Source: PNOJ01 sp016706845
Lineage (GTDB): Bacteria; Krumholzibacteriota; Krumholzibacteriia; LZORAL124-64-63
NCBI GenBank assembly: GCA_016706845.1
Contig: JADJIV010000013.1
Span: forward strand, 1 to 64,000
Direction: 5' to 3'
Length of the DNA stretch: 64,000 nucleotides
Part shown: positions 8,278-17,757 of the stretch, piece by piece
Layout of the letters: each line of letters opens with the position of its first letter
Position numbering within the stretch: position 1 is the first letter of the stretch
Translations under genes and position numbers: made by a program
The notes under the pieces: model-generated
What the model saw: the letters and a program-made list of their open reading frames with translations, nothing else
Databases searched by the model: none
What the model was told of the DNA's origin: nothing

Positions 8278-9504
8278 ATGACCTCCCAGCGCATCCGGAC
8301 GCGGGTTGGGGCTGCCGCCCTGCTCGTGACCCTCTCCGCCCTGCCGGCCCTGGCCGGGGTGACGATCCACTGCCTGTACGTCGGACAGGCCGACGCCACG
8401 CTCATCGTGTCCTCCAGCGGCAAGACGCTGCTGTTCGACGGTGGCGACAACGGCGACGGCAACAGCGTGATCGTCCCCTACCTGCAGAGCCACGGCATCG
8501 CGACGCTCGACTACATGGCCGCCAGCCACTACCACGAGGACCACATCGGCGGCCTCGACGAGGTCTACAACGCGGTCGGCGTGTCGCAGGCGGTCTACGA
8601 CCGGGGCTGGACCTACACCACGGCCACCTACAACTCGTACGCCAACGCGGTGGCGTCCAAGCGCCAGACCGCGGTCGACGGCCAGATCATCGACCTGGGC
8701 GACGGCGTGACCGCCAGGGTCATCGCCCTGAACGGCAACGGCACGCTGCCGTCGCCCTACAACGACAGTGACGAGGAGAACGCCTACTGCATGGCCCTGC
8801 TGATCGAGAGCGGGGATTTCGACTTCCTGGTCGCGGGCGACCTGACCGGCGGCTACAGCAGCGAGCAGGACGTCGAGACCTCGGTCGGCCTCGAGGCCGG
8901 CGACATCGAGGTCTACCAGGTCAACCATCACGGTTCCTACACCAGCAGCAACACGGCGTTCATGAACGCGACGACGCCCGAGGTCGCGATCATCTCCGTG
9001 CCGGTCTCCAGCAGCTACGGCCACCCGAGCCAGGATGCGCTGAACCGCATCGCCGCCGTCGGCGCCTACGTCTACCAGACCGCTCAGGGGTCGGCCGCCA
9101 CCTACCCCGTCGGCATGCGCACGATCGTCAACGGCCACGTCGTGGTGGCCACGACCGGTTACACCACCTACACCGTCAACGGTACGGTCTGGGACATGGA
9201 CGAGCAGGGCACGCCCGTGCCCGACGCGCCGCTGCTGCTGGCGGTCGACAACTACCCCAACCCGTTCAACCCGGCGACCACCATCCGCTTCGAGGTCGCT
9301 TCTCCCGGGGCGGTGCGCCTGACCGTGCACGACCTCGCCGGCCGCGCGGTCTGGTCGCGCGGCTGGAACGCGCCGGCGGGCCCGCAGCTGGTGCTCTGGG
9401 AGGGCCGCGACGCGACCGGCGAGGCGCTGCCCTCGGGCGTCTACCTGTACCGGGTGGATACGCGCGACGGCGGCGGGGGCGGGCGGATGACGCTCGTGCG
9501 ATGA
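8278..9504 (+). CDS. Secreted ComEC/Rec2-like MBL-fold hydrolase with FlgD-like sorting domain
   Basis: 408 residues. A signal peptide (hydrophobic run to about residue 23, ending ALA-G) is followed by a metallo-beta-lactamase fold of the ComEC C-terminal type: ADATLIVSSSGKTLLFDGG, the metal motif SHYHEDHIGG (about residues 80-89), VAGDLTGG, VNHHGSYTSS and SSYGHPSQDAL. The final 80 residues are a FlgD-like/type IX-style domain with YPNPFNPATTIRFEV and a terminal LPSGVYLYRV. So the hydrolase domain is exported, not part of a DNA-uptake channel as in ComEC. The substrate is unknown; nuclease or phosphodiesterase activity is the family expectation. Start ATG 8278 follows AAAGGTG. Confidence 0.82.
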   Translation: MTSQRIRTRVGAAALLVTLSALPALAGVTIHCLYVGQADATLIVSSSGKTLLFDGGDNGDGNSVIVPYLQSHGIATLDYMAASHYHEDHIGGLDEVYNAVGVSQAVYDRGWTYTTATYNSYANAVASKRQTAVDGQIIDLGDGVTARVIALNGNGTLPSPYNDSDEENAYCMALLIESGDFDFLVAGDLTGGYSSEQDVETSVGLEAGDIEVYQVNHHGSYTSSNTAFMNATTPEVAIISVPVSSSYGHPSQDALNRIAAVGAYVYQTAQGSAATYPVGMRTIVNGHVVVATTGYTTYTVNGTVWDMDEQGTPVPDAPLLLAVDNYPNPFNPATTIRFEVASPGAVRLTVHDLAGRAVWSRGWNAPAGPQLVLWEGRDATGEALPSGVYLYRVDTRDGGGGGRMTLVR

Positions 9505-9571
9505 GCCGGCCTTGATCGATGGGCGGTCCCGCCCCGGGACGTCCGGGAATCCGGACCGGAGATCAAACCAG

Positions 9572-9606
9572 GGAGGGGGGCGGTCGCGCCCCCCTCCTGC
9601 TTTCGT
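9572..9606. terminator. Bidirectional terminator-like hairpin
   Basis: GGAGGGGGG (9572-9580) pairs with CCCCCCTCC (9589-9597), extended by two more pairs to a GTCG loop, followed by TGCTTTCG. It lies between convergent genes (MBL protein on plus, DUF5916 protein on minus). Confidence 0.65.
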
Positions 9607-9619
9607 GCCTCCCGGTCTT

Positions 9620-11962
9620 TCAGAGCTGGAACAGGTACTGCAGCTTCGTGAAGTACTGCCGCTCCGTCAGCACCAGGTTCGACGGGGCGCCGTCGCGGGC
9701 CGCGTCGAAGTCGCGGTAGTCGTGCGTCGAGCCCAGGTAGAACACCGAGAACGAGTTGACGCGGTAGGTCAGCAGCGGGTCGACCTCCCACTTGCTCCCG
9801 AAGTACATGTGGTAGTCAGGGAAGTCGCCGCCCTGCGCGAGGTCGCGGTACAGCGGGCTCTCGGAGTCGTTGTGCTGGACGACCAGGCGCAGCGAGAGGC
9901 GCGGGTCCACCTGCAGGCGCAGGCGGGCCCGGGCGATGGTCTGGCGGAAGAGCAGGTCGCCCGTCGTCGCGTCCTCGCTGCGGACGTCGTCGTACGTCGG
10001 CTCGACGATCAGCCGGTCGACGGGCTTGATCTCCAGGGCCAGCGACAGTCTGCGCTCGTCGCCGAGGCCCAGCGTGTCGAAGGCCGGGTTGCGGCCGAAG
10101 TTGTAGGCGGCGTAGTAGCCCAGGACGTCGTGCGGCCGGCCGTCGACGCTGGCGGTGACGTTCCAGAGGTCGTCGAACGCGACGCCGCCCCACATCTCCC
10201 GCCCGAGGCTCCCCCCGATCCCCACGTGGGTCTGCGCCCAGCGCAGGTTGAAGTCGATCTGGGCGTTCGCGTGCTGCCACTTGCGGCGTCCGTCCATGTT
10301 CCAGCGCCCGTCGGCGAAGACGCCCGGGGTGATGCGCGTGAACAGCCCGTCCTCGAACCAGAAGTTGTAGTTCGTGTAGACGAAGGCGTTGCGCTGGTCC
10401 GTCCACGGGTCGTAGCCCGTCTGGGTGCGGTAGGTCGGGTCGAGCTGGTTGTAGTCGAGCGTCACGTTCCAGTCGCGGGAGCGGCGGCGCAGTTCGGTGA
10501 TGAACGCCGTGCCGGCGTAGGACTCGCCGTCGAGGTCCACGGTGCGGCGGCCGTGGTCGAAGGTCTCGCCGGGGCTGACCGCGATCCCGTCGGGCTCCTC
10601 GGTGTGGCTGTAGACGGCCTGCCCCACCCAGCTGAACTGGCTCGACAGGCGCAGGTTGAAGTCGCCCGACAGGATGGTGCCGGAGCCGCCGTCGTCGTAG
10701 CGGCGGTCGGTCGCCATGAGGCCGGCCTGGGAGCCGGCGCCGAAGCTCTGCAGGCCGCGCAGGACGTTGACCGTGGACTTGCCCTGCGGGGCGCGGTAGC
10801 TGCGCTCCTCGGTCGGGACGATGTAGGGCGAGTGAGCGTCGCGGGCCAGCATGAAGGCCAGGCTGGTGCGCTCCCAGCGCGCCGTGCCCTTGGCCGCCAG
10901 CTCGGGCGCGTTGACCATGCGCGTGTAGAAGGAGTTGAACAGGGTGCGGAACAGGTCGCTGCCCTCCTGGAAGAAGGGCCGCCGCTCGGGGTAGCGCTGC
11001 ACGATCGTCGTGTTGACGTCGATCTGGTCGGCGTCGGCCTCGATCTGGCTGAAGTCGGGGTTGAGCGCGGCCTCGACGGTGACGTCGGAGGAGACGGCGT
11101 ACTTGGCGCCGAACGAGGGCTCGCCCTTGAGGTCGTGGTTGTCGAACCGGGCGTCGGGATCGAGGTGGTCGGTGGTGCGGCCCGTCATGTAGGCGATGTA
11201 CGAGGGCAGCAGCTCCAGGCCCTTGCCGGGCCGCACGCCGCTGATCCCGTCGACGGTCCCCCACTGGCAGGGGAAGCACTGCTCGTCGCGGTCGTAGGCC
11301 GCCCAGGAATACTGGTGGCCGCTCTCGCGCGGGTGGAGCCGCCAGAGATCGAGCCGCCAGCTCTGGACCTCGGCCACGGGGAAGCGCAGGGCGGACATCG
11401 GGATCGCCATCTCGACGACGTAGCCCGTGTCGGTGACGCGGGCCGCCGAGTGCCAGACGACGTCGAAGCCGGAATCCTCGCCGTGGACGCTGGTCCACAT
11501 CAGGTCGCGCTGGATCCCGTAGGGGTTCACGAAGAACTCGTAGGCCCAGGACGCTTCCCCGAAGGTGTCCAGGAAGATCCCCACCGCGTCGTCGTCTCCG
11601 TACTGGTCGCGCTGGCACATCGTCGCGCGCAGCGCGGCGGGATCGTCGTCGCAGACGAAGGCCGCGTAGAGGTTGTCGTCGTCGTAAGCGAGGAAGGCCT
11701 CGGTCCGCACCAGGGGCGCAACGTTGTCGCCGGGCTGGCGCTCGCCGAAGCGGTCGGTGGCGGCGGCGCCGCGCCAGCCCGCGTCATCCAGCCGGCCGTC
11801 GACGTCGATTTCGCCCGCGGCGCGGGAGATCTCCATGGTCGGCCGGAAGACCGGCGTGAAGTCGGCGGCGGCGGCGGGGATGACGGGGACCAGGAGCGCG
11901 AGCAACGCGCAGAGGCGCGCGCGGACCGTGACGGACGGTGCGGTCAGGGGGAACGCGGCCAT
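9620..11962 (-). CDS. DUF5916 outer-membrane protein with CBM9-like N-terminus
   Basis: 780 residues. A signal peptide (LCALLALLVPVIPAAA) is followed by a carbohydrate-binding-module-9-like domain with EIDVDGRLDDAGWRGA, LYAAFVCDDDP and FLDTFGEASWAYEFFVNPYG. The long remainder is rich in alternating aromatic strands (NAFVYTNYNFWFEDGLFTR) and ends in YLFQL with a terminal aromatic/aliphatic residue, as expected of a beta barrel. This is the DUF5916 architecture common in FCB bacteria, with no assigned function. ATG 11960-11962 was chosen because GAGGTG precedes it and a signal peptide follows at once; an upstream extension is in frame but has neither. It is likely transcribed alone. Confidence 0.8.
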   Translation of the reverse strand: MAAFPLTAPSVTVRARLCALLALLVPVIPAAAADFTPVFRPTMEISRAAGEIDVDGRLDDAGWRGAAATDRFGERQPGDNVAPLVRTEAFLAYDDDNLYAAFVCDDDPAALRATMCQRDQYGDDDAVGIFLDTFGEASWAYEFFVNPYGIQRDLMWTSVHGEDSGFDVVWHSAARVTDTGYVVEMAIPMSALRFPVAEVQSWRLDLWRLHPRESGHQYSWAAYDRDEQCFPCQWGTVDGISGVRPGKGLELLPSYIAYMTGRTTDHLDPDARFDNHDLKGEPSFGAKYAVSSDVTVEAALNPDFSQIEADADQIDVNTTIVQRYPERRPFFQEGSDLFRTLFNSFYTRMVNAPELAAKGTARWERTSLAFMLARDAHSPYIVPTEERSYRAPQGKSTVNVLRGLQSFGAGSQAGLMATDRRYDDGGSGTILSGDFNLRLSSQFSWVGQAVYSHTEEPDGIAVSPGETFDHGRRTVDLDGESYAGTAFITELRRRSRDWNVTLDYNQLDPTYRTQTGYDPWTDQRNAFVYTNYNFWFEDGLFTRITPGVFADGRWNMDGRRKWQHANAQIDFNLRWAQTHVGIGGSLGREMWGGVAFDDLWNVTASVDGRPHDVLGYYAAYNFGRNPAFDTLGLGDERRLSLALEIKPVDRLIVEPTYDDVRSEDATTGDLLFRQTIARARLRLQVDPRLSLRLVVQHNDSESPLYRDLAQGGDFPDYHMYFGSKWEVDPLLTYRVNSFSVFYLGSTHDYRDFDAARDGAPSNLVLTERQYFTKLQYLFQL

Positions 11963-12060
11963 GTCGCACCTCGTCGGGTTGTCTGCGGTGCCCTGCAATG
12001 CTCCGGCGAGAACGAGCAGCGCACTGCCGGGGGACGGGGCCGGCGGGCGGGCGTGCCTGC

Positions 12061-12080
12061 GGATCCCCGGGCGGGGATCC
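12061..12080 (-). terminator. Hairpin after the PAP2-like gene
   Basis: GGATCCCC (12061-12068) pairs with GGGGATCC (12073-12080), 42 bases past the PAP2 stop on the minus strand. There is no T-run. Confidence 0.4.
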
Positions 12081-12121
12081 CGTCCCATGAGCGGGGACTA
12101 CGGGAAACGGGGGGGGAAGGT

Positions 12122-12865
12122 TCAGCGAGACGGCGGAGAATCGGCGCCGGCGCCCGGGGGCCCGACCGACCGCACCGCCTGCGCGGCGATCTCGTGGCCG
12201 AAGACCACCTGGCTCGCGTAGTGCTTGCGGTCGTTGAGCCGGCCCCAGCCCGGGCCCCAGCTCAGCAGCCAGGCGAGCCGCCGCAGCCAGGGCTCGTTGA
12301 CGGTGCGGCCGGCGTTGAGCCAGGGCACCGCGGCCACGAAGGTGTCGCCCGAGGCCGTGTTGTCGTCGCGGAACGGGCGCCAGCGGGCGTCGCCCGGCGG
12401 GTCGGTGGGGCGGGAGGCGCCGCCGGCGAACTGCAGGGACCAGAGAGCGGGCAGGCCGACGACCATGGCCTCGAAGTTGCGCCGGCCCCAGCGCAGCAGG
12501 GGCGTCGTGGCGACCAGCCCGTCGAGCAGCGCGAAGGCGCCCCAGACCAGGAACCACGGCCGCCGGCCGAACCCGCGCAGGATGTCGACGGCCGCATCGC
12601 TGCGCGGGCTGCGGATGCGGCGCTCGTGGGCGCGGTCGATGGCCTCGTCGATCCCGGTATGCGCCATGACGAAGGCGGCCAGCGCCACGCCGCCGAGGAT
12701 CAGGAACCCGCGGCGGTCGTAGCAGCGCCGGTAGTGCGCGGCGGTGTGGGCGAAGGGGGCGCGGCCGCGCGGCGCCGCGCGCCACTGTTCGGCGGCGCGC
12801 AGGGCGCGGGCCGCGGCGAGGGCGGCCAGCAGCAGCAGCAGGATCGCCACGGCCGCGGCGGTCAC
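12122..12865 (-). CDS. PAP2-like membrane protein with altered active site
   Basis: 247 residues with several hydrophobic helices (AVAILLLLLAALAAARAL, GFLILGGVALAAFVMAH, WFLVWGAFALLDGLV). The PAP2 phosphatase core is recognisable but altered: the usual PSGH motif appears as ASGDT (His to Asp), and the SRxxxxxHxxxD motif appears as NDRKHYASQVVFG. It may hydrolyse a lipid phosphate by a variant mechanism or be inactive. The GTG start at 12863-12865 overlaps the stop of the upstream oxidoreductase gene (GTGA), so the two are translationally coupled. Gene order RluA, LhgO-like, PAP2 on the minus strand reads as an operon. Confidence 0.7.
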   Translation of the reverse strand: MTAAAVAILLLLLAALAAARALRAAEQWRAAPRGRAPFAHTAAHYRRCYDRRGFLILGGVALAAFVMAHTGIDEAIDRAHERRIRSPRSDAAVDILRGFGRRPWFLVWGAFALLDGLVATTPLLRWGRRNFEAMVVGLPALWSLQFAGGASRPTDPPGDARWRPFRDDNTASGDTFVAAVPWLNAGRTVNEPWLRRLAWLLSWGPGWGRLNDRKHYASQVVFGHEIAAQAVRSVGPPGAGADSPPSR

Positions 12866-13998
12866 GGCGCCGTCCACGGCTCGCGGCCGTCGAGCAGGGC
12901 GGCGACGAGCTCCGCCAGCGCCGGCGCCGAGGTCAGCCCCGGCGAGTCGATCCCGATCAGGTCGATCAGGCCCTCGAGGTCGCCCGTCTCGCGGCGCACC
13001 TGGAAGTCGGCGAAGGGGGCGTCGGTGTCGAGCTTCGGACGCAGGCCGCTCATCGCCGGCTGCAGGTCCTGCGGCGCGAGCCAGGGCAGGAAGCGCGCGG
13101 CGCCCGCGAAGAACGCCCCGGCGCGGGCGGGGTCGACGCCGTAGTCCTCGCGGCGCGGCACGGTCTCGAAGTCGGGGCCCAGGCGCATCTGGCCGGCCAG
13201 GTCCAGGCAGACGTGCACGCCCAGGGTGTCGCGGTCCTGCGGCGGCACCGGGTAGACCAGGCGGGACAAGCGGCCGGCGTGGCGGGGATCCACCGCGAAG
13301 TAGTTGCCCTTGACCCAGCGCTGGCGCAGGCCGAGGCCGTCGACGTCCAGACCGGCCATGGCCGCGACCTCGTCGGCGTGCAGGCCCGCGCAGTTGACGA
13401 CCTGGCGGCTGGCGTGGGTCCAGGTCTCGGCGCCGCGCCGGACCGCGACCTCCCAGACGCCGCCGCGCCGCGCGAGGCCCGTGACCTCGGCGCCGGTCAT
13501 CACCTCGGCGCCGCGCCCGGCGGCGCGCGCCGCCAGCGCGCGGGCCGCGCCCTCGGCGTCCAGGATCCCGGTGCGCGGCGAGTGCAGGGCCGCCACGGCC
13601 GCGACCTGCGGCTCGAGCCGGCGCAGCTCGTCGCGGCCGAGCAGGGCGAGGTCCTCGACGCCGTTGGCCTCGCCCAGCGCGAGCAGCCGCTCCAGCCCCG
13701 GCACCTCGGCGTCGTCGCAGGCCACGATCAATTTGCCGACGTCGCGCCAACCGACGCCCGCTTCGCCGCAGAACTCGCGCAGCCGCCGCCGCCCGCGCAC
13801 GCAGCAGCGGGCCTTCAGCGAGCCCGTCGGGTAGTACATGCCGCCGTGCCCGACCTCGCTGTTGCGCGAGGTGACGCCGGCGCCGGGGCGCGCCTCCTTC
13901 TCCAGCAGCACGACGGTCCGGCCGGGGCGGGCCGCGGCGTCGGCCACGGCGCAGCCGACGATGCCGGCGCCGATGACGGTGACGTCGACCGCGATCAT
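12862..13998 (-). CDS. lhgO: FAD-dependent oxidoreductase, L-2-hydroxyglutarate dehydrogenase-like
   Basis: 378 residues. The N-terminal FAD-binding Rossmann motif is VTVIGAGIVGCAVADAAA, followed by the family segment SRNSEVGHGGMYYPTGSLKA, which matches L-2-hydroxyglutarate dehydrogenase/oxidase (LhgO/YgaF). WVKGNYFAVDPR, LGVHVCLDLAGQMRLGPD and GLIDLIGIDSPGLTSAPALA are also in the LhgO pattern. The reaction would be L-2-hydroxyglutarate to 2-oxoglutarate with electrons to quinone. It overlaps the RluA gene by 4 bases (ATGA) and the PAP2 gene by 4 bases. Other glycine-oxidase/DAO-family substrates cannot be excluded. Confidence 0.82.
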   Translation of the reverse strand: MIAVDVTVIGAGIVGCAVADAAARPGRTVVLLEKEARPGAGVTSRNSEVGHGGMYYPTGSLKARCCVRGRRRLREFCGEAGVGWRDVGKLIVACDDAEVPGLERLLALGEANGVEDLALLGRDELRRLEPQVAAVAALHSPRTGILDAEGAARALAARAAGRGAEVMTGAEVTGLARRGGVWEVAVRRGAETWTHASRQVVNCAGLHADEVAAMAGLDVDGLGLRQRWVKGNYFAVDPRHAGRLSRLVYPVPPQDRDTLGVHVCLDLAGQMRLGPDFETVPRREDYGVDPARAGAFFAGAARFLPWLAPQDLQPAMSGLRPKLDTDAPFADFQVRRETGDLEGLIDLIGIDSPGLTSAPALAELVAALLDGREPWTAP

Positions 13999-14690
13999 GG
14001 AAGCGCCCCGTCGAAGAGGGACCAGGGCGCCGCGTCGGGCACCAGCGCGGTGAAGACGAGCGCCGCGCCGCCGACGGGGTGGGCCAGTTCCAGGCGCCAG
14101 GCGTGCAGGGCCACGGAGCGGTCGGGCAGCGGCACCGGGGCGCCGTACTTCACGTCGCCGGTCACGGGGCAGCCGGCCGACGCGAGCTGGACGCGGATCT
14201 GGTGGCGCCGGCCGGTCTGCGGCCGGACCTCGAGCAGCGACTTGCCGCCCGCGGCGGCGAGCACGCGATACAGCAGGTGCGCCTCGCGCGAGCCCGGGAA
14301 GGGCGCCGGGGACCAGCGGGTGCGCCCGTCGCGGTCGCCCTCGGCGGCCAGGTGGCCGACAAGCTCCCCCTCCACCGCGGGAGGCGCGCCCTCGACCACG
14401 GCCCGGTAGGTCTTGCTCACCTGCGCGCCGCGGAACTGCTCGCTGAGGCGGGCGGCGGCCTTCGAGGTGCGGGCCAGCACCATGACCCCGGAGACCGGGC
14501 GGTCCAGGCGGTGCACCAGGCCCAGGTAGACGTTGCCCGGCTTGTCGAAACGGGCCTTCAGGTCGGCCTTGCAGAGGTCGAGCAGCGTGACGTCGCCGCT
14601 GCTGTCGCCCTGGGCGAGCAGGCCGGCGGGCTTGATCACCACCAGCAGGTGGTTGTCTTCGTGGAGGATGCGCAACTCATGGTCCGGCAT
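13995..14690 (-). CDS. RluA-family pseudouridine synthase
   Basis: 231 residues. Isomerises uridine to pseudouridine in rRNA or tRNA. The segment LHEDNHLLVVIKPAGLLAQG and the catalytic motif HRLDRPVSGVMVLAR (Asp in RLD) are family signatures, with LLEVRPQTGRRHQIRVQLAS near the C-terminus. There is no S4 domain at the N-terminus, so it resembles the short TruC/RluA-type proteins. ATG 14688-14690 gives the normal family N-terminus but has no strong Shine-Dalgarno; a longer in-frame start near 14798 is possible but would run into the divergent promoter region. The target site is unknown. Confidence 0.88.
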   Translation of the reverse strand: MPDHELRILHEDNHLLVVIKPAGLLAQGDSSGDVTLLDLCKADLKARFDKPGNVYLGLVHRLDRPVSGVMVLARTSKAAARLSEQFRGAQVSKTYRAVVEGAPPAVEGELVGHLAAEGDRDGRTRWSPAPFPGSREAHLLYRVLAAAGGKSLLEVRPQTGRRHQIRVQLASAGCPVTGDVKYGAPVPLPDRSVALHAWRLELAHPVGGAALVFTALVPDAAPWSLFDGALP

Positions 14691-14720
14691 GGCCGTATGG
14701 TAGCAGCGGTCGGCGCGCCA

Positions 14721-14748
14721 GGGAAGCCCATTGAGGGAAGCCCGTTGA
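14721..14748 (+). repeat. 14-bp tandem duplication upstream of the S9 peptidase promoter
   Basis: GGGAAGCCCATTGA (14721-14734) is followed directly by GGGAAGCCCGTTGA (14735-14748), just before the likely -35 of the peptidase gene. It could be a paired regulator site or a replication slip. Confidence 0.6.
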
Positions 14749-14751
14749 GGC

Positions 14752-14780
14752 GTGACAGGCCGGCCGCCGGGTCCTATCAT
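14752..14780 (+). promoter_or_regulatory. Likely promoter of the S9 peptidase
   Basis: GTGACA (14752-14757), 17 bases, TATCAT (14775-14780), 44 bases upstream of the ATG. Confidence 0.45.
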
Positions 14781-14824
14781 GGACCGGCTCCGCCCCACCC
14801 CACCCGAAACGAGAGGTCCGCCCC

Positions 14825-16957
<2,133 letters not shown>

Positions 16958-16982
16958 GCGCGGTCGACCGGATCTGGAGATC

Positions 16983-17060
16983 CTGGTCCGGCCGGGGACG
17001 CGCTCCGGGCACCTCGTGTGCCCGGAGCGCTTTCGGGCCCCTCCGCCATCCTGGCCGGGG
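16983..17060 (+). repeat. Structured palindromic repeat, copy B (truncated)
   Basis: Keeps the core 13-bp hairpin GCGCTCCGGGCAC/GTGCCCGGAGCGC (17000-17030, loop CTCGT) and an imperfect second hairpin (about 17042-17060), but the long outer arms and the CCTCCAGACACC segment are absent. It starts 25 bases after the S9 peptidase stop, the same gene-end position as the other copies. Confidence 0.75.
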
Positions 17061-17121
17061 CCCGGCAGGCCCCGGGCGGGGCGGGGCCGGCGCCCCGGGG
17101 CGGGGCGGGCCCCTGCGGCGG

Positions 17122-17487
17122 TCAGGGCTGCGGGCGGGGCGGGGTGTGGTAGCCGCGCTCGTCCCAGGGGCGCAGGTCGGCGACCAGCAGGGCGAGCAGG
17201 GCTTCGAGGTCTTCCTGGCGGACCTCGCGGGAGCCGGCGGCGGGTTTCAGCTCCTCGTAGACCTCGATGGTGAAGGCGTCCTCGCCGAGGCGGTTCCAGT
17301 CGGCCTGCAGAGAGTGGTTGCGGTGGCCGCCGAAGCGCAGCTGGGCGCGCTGGCTGTTGAGGCCGGCCGGCAGGTTGCGGCTGGCGCCGAGCAGCAGCTT
17401 GCCCTCGGCGGTGTTGCGCACGACGTAGATGCCCGCGGGCTGCACGGTCTCCTTGTAGGCGCGGATCAGGTCCTTGCGGTCGTTCAC
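17122..17487 (-). CDS. GIY-YIG nuclease family protein
   Basis: 121 residues. The GIY motif is PAGIYVVRNTAEGKLLLGAS, with the YIG half present as LLGAS. FNSQRAQLRF-like spacing (LNSQRAQLRFGGHRNHSLQ) and the segment WNRLGEDAFTIEVYEEL match the short stand-alone GIY-YIG family whose members are often described as plasmid- or stress-associated endonuclease-like proteins. No partner domain is present. Biological substrate unknown. ATG 17485-17487 follows AGGAGG. It converges on the S9 peptidase gene. Confidence 0.8.
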   Translation of the reverse strand: MNDRKDLIRAYKETVQPAGIYVVRNTAEGKLLLGASRNLPAGLNSQRAQLRFGGHRNHSLQADWNRLGEDAFTIEVYEELKPAAGSREVRQEDLEALLALLVADLRPWDERGYHTPPRPQP

Positions 17488-17566
17488 GACATCCTCCTGG
17501 CAACGGGTCCGGGCCGTCGGCGGAGCGCCGGCGGCGTGGCGTGATGCGGGATGGCTACGGCTTGGC

Positions 17567-17653
17567 TCAGGCGGAGCCCGGCATCACGAGACCGGCGAAG
17601 GCGTCGGTCTCCCGGTAGAGGGTCGGCAGGGGGATGTGGCGGTCGGCGGTCAT
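17567..17653 (-). CDS. Possible small protein (28 aa)
   Basis: A short reading frame starts at ATG 17651-17653 with a well-placed AGGAG, runs MTADRHIPLPTLYRETDAFA and ends VMPGSA before TGA. It sits about 80 bases upstream of the GIY-YIG gene on the same strand. No family is recognised; a leader peptide or a chance frame are alternatives. Confidence 0.3.
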   Translation of the reverse strand: MTADRHIPLPTLYRETDAFAGLVMPGSA

Positions 17654-17757
17654 GGTCGCTCCTGTTCGGACCATCATAGCACCGGGCGCGGCACCGGGCC
17701 AGGCGGTTGTCCGCACCGCCGATCCCGCCTACAATGAGGGCAACCACGAGGTGTCAC

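Noticed and set aside
9512..13144. A very long plus-strand open frame of about 1210 codons
   Set aside because: It is antisense to the DUF5916, PAP2 and LhgO-like genes. Its translation is low-complexity Arg/Gly/Val-rich with no family motif, an effect of high GC at third positions. The same holds for other long antisense frames, such as 32422-36111 and 48256-50844.
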